Part shown: positions 4,761-7,802 of the stretch, piece after piece | Numbering within the stretch: position 1 is the stretch's first letter | Layout: every line of letters starts with the position of its first letter | Assembly (NCBI GenBank): GCA_021779415.1 | Contig: JAJYAS010000143.1 | Location: 1-7,802, forward strand | Source of the DNA: Bacillota bacterium | GTDB lineage: Bacteria; Bacillota_B; Desulfitobacteriia; Desulfitobacteriales; Desulfitobacteriaceae | Length of the DNA stretch: 7,802 nucleotides | Direction: 5' to 3' | Program-made: the position numbers and the translations under genes | Notes under the pieces: generated by a model | The model's input: only the letters and a program-made list of their open reading frames with translations | Databases searched by the model: none | Told to the model about the DNA's origin: nothing

Positions 4761-6719
4761 TCAATCTTTCATGTAGAAATCACACTCAAACCCTGCTGCC
4801 CTCATCGGCAGTCCTGGAGCCCAGCTGATCGGGTTGCCCATCACAGTCGTTACGTGCTCCAGTGATCCGGTCCCGATTGGAACGTCTAGCACCACTTCGT
4901 CATGCACGTGCATCACGGTCACGTACCCCTCAGCATCTACTCGCATCATACTCTCGGCCAAACAGTCTCGAGCGATAGCCTGAACAAGATTCTCCACCAA
5001 CCGGCCTCCGTATGTTCGGTGTGACATCCATTTCTTTTTCACCTGGTCCATCCCATCGAAGACGAGGCCGTCTTTGTTGAACTTCGGCTCATGCTTAATC
5101 CGTGGATTCACATATGCCAGGCTTCGGCCACTCGGCAGATCCGCGAACAGCATGCCTGCTTCATATCGATACTGAACTCCATGCGCTAACTTTACTGTCG
5201 TTTTATCTCTCACCGCTGTGACAGCTGCGTCCTCAGTGGCGTACCATAGTTTGCGAATATTAGGGTTTGCGTCTCGCCACTGCTTGACTAGGCGGGGATA
5301 CTCGTCCGGATCGATCTCATGTTTAGAGTCCATTACTTCCAAGGCTTTCTCACCACCCTGAAATCCGCAGGCGAGCGTCGCAATCTTACCCTTTGCCCTC
5401 AGCGCATAATTCGCGTGGCCCTTGACGATCGTCTCCAGTGCGACATTAAACATGTTGGCTGCTGTGGCTTCGTAGATCTTCCCGTGTCCCTTGAATACCT
5501 CGAGCACCCACTGCTCATCAGCTAACCAAGCGATTACCCTGGCCTCAATGGCGCTGAAGTCTGACACGATGAACCGGCAACCGTCGGAGGGAATGAACGC
5601 TGTGCGGATCAGCTGACTAAGTACAAACGGTGGGGATCCAAATAGCATTTCCACCAGCTCAAAGTCTCCGGATCTTAGCGTCTCCCTCGCTAAGGCCAAG
5701 TCCTTAAATTTGTTTTGAGGGAGATTTTGCACCTGGATCAGACGACCGGCCCAGCGCCATGTCCTGTTCGCTCCGCAAAATTGAAGCAACCCTCTTGCCC
5801 TCTCATCGGCGCACATGCTGCGATCCATAGCGTTGTATTTGTCCACGCTGGTCTTAGACATCTCCTGCCGAAGTTCTAACATCCGGCGGGTCTCATCGTT
5901 GGGTGCCGCGTCCAGTAACCCCGTCATGTAATCCTTTGAAAGCCCGTCAGGCGTGTCTAAACCTTGCTCAGCCAACCATTCTTTGATCTGTGCTAAACTG
6001 TTAGGGTTGTCCAGGTTAGTAAGCTCCTGTGCCTCTTGCACTAGCCGTGTCTCGTAAAGGTTGTCGCAGGTGATCGCTTGGTTGAATAACACTGGATCGA
6101 GTCGAACGCCTCTGTCATTTATTCTCTGATCGAGAGCCCACAATTTCCACTCGTGAGATGGGATCGGGAATCGTTCAAGCTTTCGACGTACCTCGCGTTC
6201 GACTACTACGTCCTGCCGGTTATACTCTCGGTACTCATCCCACTTCTCTGGATCATGATGCGGATAGTTGCGCTCCCTCATGCCGTTGGTCTTTGTCGGT
6301 TTGCAGGGGATGGAGAAATATTTGATTAAGGCTTTGCCCTTTGCGTCCTTCTGTGCATCCAACTTGAGCACTTCGGCCACACCGGCTAAATTACCAGGTA
6401 GTCCTAAAGCGAGCGCCCATACCGACGTGCAACTCCACTGGAGCGGATCGCATTCAATACCATACTGCTTGGATATACAAGTCCGTTCAAAGTTGGCGTT
6501 GTAAGCTGTTTTAGTTACGGAAGGATTAGTCAGATCGTGCAGCACTTGATCGGGTATATCTTCGAAGGCCGTTAGGTCAATCACCTGAACCGGATCGTCA
6601 CCGTAGGCGTATCCGAATAACAGGATTTCGAAGTCTGGCGCCTCAACGTAACGGTATACTCCGCACTTGATCAAGTCTGTGCTACTGTATGTTTCAATGT
6701 CGATTTGCAGTATGGTCAT
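4761..6719 (-). CDS. Phage-type family A DNA polymerase with 3'-5' exonuclease
   Basis: A complete 652-residue replicative polymerase that copies phage DNA and proofreads. The exonuclease domain shows DIET at 7-10 (Asp7, Glu9), AYNANFE at 72-78 and YNRQD at 166-170. The polymerase domain shows motif A SDFSAIEARV at 386-395 with catalytic Asp387, a motif B O-helix from Arg441 and Lys445 to GFQGG at 452-456, and motif C HVHDEVV at 604-610 with Asp607. There is no 5'-nuclease domain, as expected for phage enzymes of this group, which are shorter than host PolA. Motif B lacks the Phe/Tyr-rich F...YG of Taq; Leu449 and Phe453 stand at the equivalent places, a pattern I associate with this phage subfamily. 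The ATG is embedded in the stop of the upstream regulator (ATGA) and has no good Shine-Dalgarno match, so translation is probably coupled. A clamp gene downstream would provide processivity. Composition is clearly GC-richer than the upstream gene. Confidence 0.95.
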   Translation of the reverse strand: MTILQIDIETYSSTDLIKCGVYRYVEAPDFEILLFGYAYGDDPVQVIDLTAFEDIPDQVLHDLTNPSVTKTAYNANFERTCISKQYGIECDPLQWSCTSVWALALGLPGNLAGVAEVLKLDAQKDAKGKALIKYFSIPCKPTKTNGMRERNYPHHDPEKWDEYREYNRQDVVVEREVRRKLERFPIPSHEWKLWALDQRINDRGVRLDPVLFNQAITCDNLYETRLVQEAQELTNLDNPNSLAQIKEWLAEQGLDTPDGLSKDYMTGLLDAAPNDETRRMLELRQEMSKTSVDKYNAMDRSMCADERARGLLQFCGANRTWRWAGRLIQVQNLPQNKFKDLALARETLRSGDFELVEMLFGSPPFVLSQLIRTAFIPSDGCRFIVSDFSAIEARVIAWLADEQWVLEVFKGHGKIYEATAANMFNVALETIVKGHANYALRAKGKIATLACGFQGGEKALEVMDSKHEIDPDEYPRLVKQWRDANPNIRKLWYATEDAAVTAVRDKTTVKLAHGVQYRYEAGMLFADLPSGRSLAYVNPRIKHEPKFNKDGLVFDGMDQVKKKWMSHRTYGGRLVENLVQAIARDCLAESMMRVDAEGYVTVMHVHDEVVLDVPIGTGSLEHVTTVMGNPISWAPGLPMRAAGFECDFYMKD

Positions 6720-7147
6720 CTAACTACACAATCGCTGCACGAACACCCGAAGCACTCCTTATCCCCTTCTAACTCTCCGCACTCTTTTCTATCTTTAATT
6801 TGGCTTTTGCTAAGTTTAATGACGGAATACCCGTTTTCTCTAAGAAGTTTAATGGCCACATTGATATTTTCTTCCACGATCAAAACACCTGCAAGCTCAG
6901 ATAATGTAATTCCTTTTTCTTCTAATTTATCTTCGATTATGAAGCTCGCAGATTCTCCAATAATATAGTCTACAGAAACATTGAAATACTCAGCTAGCAC
7001 GCCTAAAGCGTTAATTTGAGGATCCTTTGTTCTACCATTAATTATTTGTGTGAGCGTCGTGTATGGTATTCCGGTCGCCTTTGATAGCTTATAACGACTT
7101 ACTTTTTTCTCTTTCATTAAACGCTCCATTTGTGTAGATAAACTCAT
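6716..7147 (-). CDS. XRE-family helix-turn-helix protein with cysteine-rich tail
   Basis: A 143-residue protein with a Cro/cI-type DNA-binding domain at about 5-63: KVSRYKLSKATGIPYTTLTQIINGR covers the helix-turn-helix at 15-39, followed by INALGVLAEYFNVSVDYIIGE, the usual closing helices. Residues 65-115 form a less recognisable region. The tail has Cys123, Cys132, Cys135, Cys137 and Cys140 (CX8CX2CXCX2C), suggesting metal or redox sensing; that is inference. The ATG follows AAGGGGAG by 9 bases and lies 24 bases after the DUF1351-like stop. Its own stop overlaps the polymerase ATG, so it could set polymerase expression through coupling as well as act as a transcription regulator. It is AT-rich (about 34% GC over 180 bases counted) compared with the polymerase (60% in a sampled 60), a sign of separate acquisition. 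There is no divergent partner as in a cI/cro switch, so its target is unknown. Confidence 0.85.
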   Translation of the reverse strand: MSLSTQMERLMKEKKVSRYKLSKATGIPYTTLTQIINGRTKDPQINALGVLAEYFNVSVDYIIGESASFIIEDKLEEKGITLSELAGVLIVEENINVAIKLLRENGYSVIKLSKSQIKDRKECGELEGDKECFGCSCSDCVVR

Positions 7148-7171
7148 AACGTCAATCTCCCCTTAATCTGG

Positions 7172-7802
7172 TTAGTTCATGAAGTCGTCATCGTCAGGAT
7201 CTTCGTCTACTGATTTTTCGATAATTATCCAGCTAAAATTGTTTTTCATTGTGAATGCGTCCATATATGCTTCTAGCTCGGATAACTGATCGTCAGTTCC
7301 AGTGACCTCGTATGTGGCAGTAATCGTACTTCTCGAGGGAGGTACATTTTCGAAGACTGAGTTCCCGACACTGGGAATTTGAGCAGGCCCAGGTGAAGGG
7401 ATAACTTCAATCACTTTTGGGATCGCAGCAGCTTTGGCCGCACGTGCCTCTGCAGCTTTCTTTTCACGATCGACTATCTGCTGGGCATCACCGTTTATCA
7501 ATAAATCGATCTCACCAATGGATTTGTTATACTCTAAGAGCCTTAAATATGGTTCGGGCATTAACGCATTTTCGATAAGCTGATACTCCGCATTGGCCAA
7601 CTGGACTTTTGTTTTTATCAAGTCGATGTCCTGAGCCTCTTTATCCTCCTGGACACTTAGAGTGTTTGCGAGTGCAGCCAGCTCAGTCGAAATAGCTTTA
7701 ATGGTTTTACCCTTGTTAAAATACTCTTCCAGGATAACTAGCTTGGCCGCGTATTTATCAGATAAGAGATGATCTGCTACCAAGGAGTCGATAACGCTTT
7801 GG
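7172..7802 (-). CDS. DUF1351-like phage protein, C-terminal part (runs off right edge)
   Basis: The frame is open to the window end, giving 209 visible residues. A TTG at 7783-7781 could start it but has no ribosome site, so the true start is probably outside. The visible part has a helical, likely coiled segment (about 1-85) with YFNKGKTIKAI and many Glu/Lys/Leu, then an Ala/Lys-rich stretch (about 117-128), a Pro/Ser linker (about 130-152), and a closing small fold with TATYEVTGTDDQLSELEAYM and FSWIII strands before an Asp-rich end. This order of long helices, linker and a C-terminal 'V-TGT-QL-L' fold resembles DUF1351, a phage family commonly found just upstream of recombination or replication genes and usually about 300 residues. 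Function is unknown; a DNA-metabolism role is suggested only by neighbours. Its TAA stop is 24 bases before the regulator's start, in the same direction. Confidence 0.6.
   Translation of the reverse strand, partial: QSVIDSLVADHLLSDKYAAKLVILEEYFNKGKTIKAISTELAALANTLSVQEDKEAQDIDLIKTKVQLANAEYQLIENALMPEPYLRLLEYNKSIGEIDLLINGDAQQIVDREKKAAEARAAKAAAIPKVIEVIPSPGPAQIPSVGNSVFENVPPSRSTITATYEVTGTDDQLSELEAYMDAFTMKNNFSWIIIEKSVDEDPDDDDFMN

Noticed and set aside
5217..5224. Isolated TGTGACAG inside the polymerase gene as an extra iteron
   Set aside because: It is a single copy without neighbouring units and is compatible with chance for an 8-base word.
6716..7147. XRE protein as the lysogeny repressor (cI)
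   Set aside because: There is no divergent promoter, no cro-like partner, integrase or peptidase-type repressor domain; it is embedded in an early operon.
7781..7783. TTG as the start of the DUF1351-like gene
   Set aside because: No Shine-Dalgarno match precedes it, the frame stays open to the window edge, and the visible protein is shorter than the family norm.

Overview
The window looks like part of the replication module of a tailed phage or prophage of a Gram-positive host. Strong AGGAGG-type ribosome sites, TTG and GTG starts and the protein families point to Bacillota, perhaps the Paenibacillus/Brevibacillus/Bacillus group; the host is inferred, and no structural, lysis or integrase gene is visible. 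Every gene I can support lies on the minus strand, so the operon reads from high to low coordinates. Genes are packed with ATGA overlaps or gaps of 9-24 bases until a single 292-base gap near the left end.

In transcription order: (1) 7802-7172, the C-terminal part of a DUF1351-like phage protein that enters from outside the window; (2) 7147-6716, an XRE-type helix-turn-helix protein with a five-cysteine tail; (3) 6719-4761, a phage-type family A DNA polymerase with a 3'-5' exonuclease domain; (4) 4751-4479, a small 'TPGPW...LIAAAPDL' phage protein with a Cys/His cluster; (5) 4482-3838, a divergent two-domain sliding clamp resembling DnaN domains II and III; (6) 3819-2902, a CbbX/SpoVK-type AAA+ ATPase; (7) 2888-540, a primase-helicase joining an archaeo-eukaryotic-type primase domain to a VirE/VapE-type ATPase; (8) 539-248, a gene-free block that looks like a replication origin; (9) 247-1, the start of a VRR-NUC nuclease that runs off the left edge.

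The gene-free block holds about eleven copies of an 8-base unit, TGTNNCAG (five are exactly TGTGACAG), in both orientations and often 9 or 11 bases apart. Beside it are an 80% AT stretch and a second, GC-richer repeat family. The outermost unit forms the last codons of the primase-helicase gene. This resembles the iteron-type origins recognised by phage/satellite primase-helicases such as P4 alpha.

Together the genes could supply much of a replisome: polymerase, processivity clamp, an AAA+ remodeller (a possible but unproven unconventional clamp loader), primase-helicase, origin and a structure-specific nuclease. The most novel points are the two-domain clamp beside a non-canonical AAA+ ATPase, the dense iteron origin, and an AT-rich, cysteine-tailed regulator whose stop codon overlaps the polymerase start.
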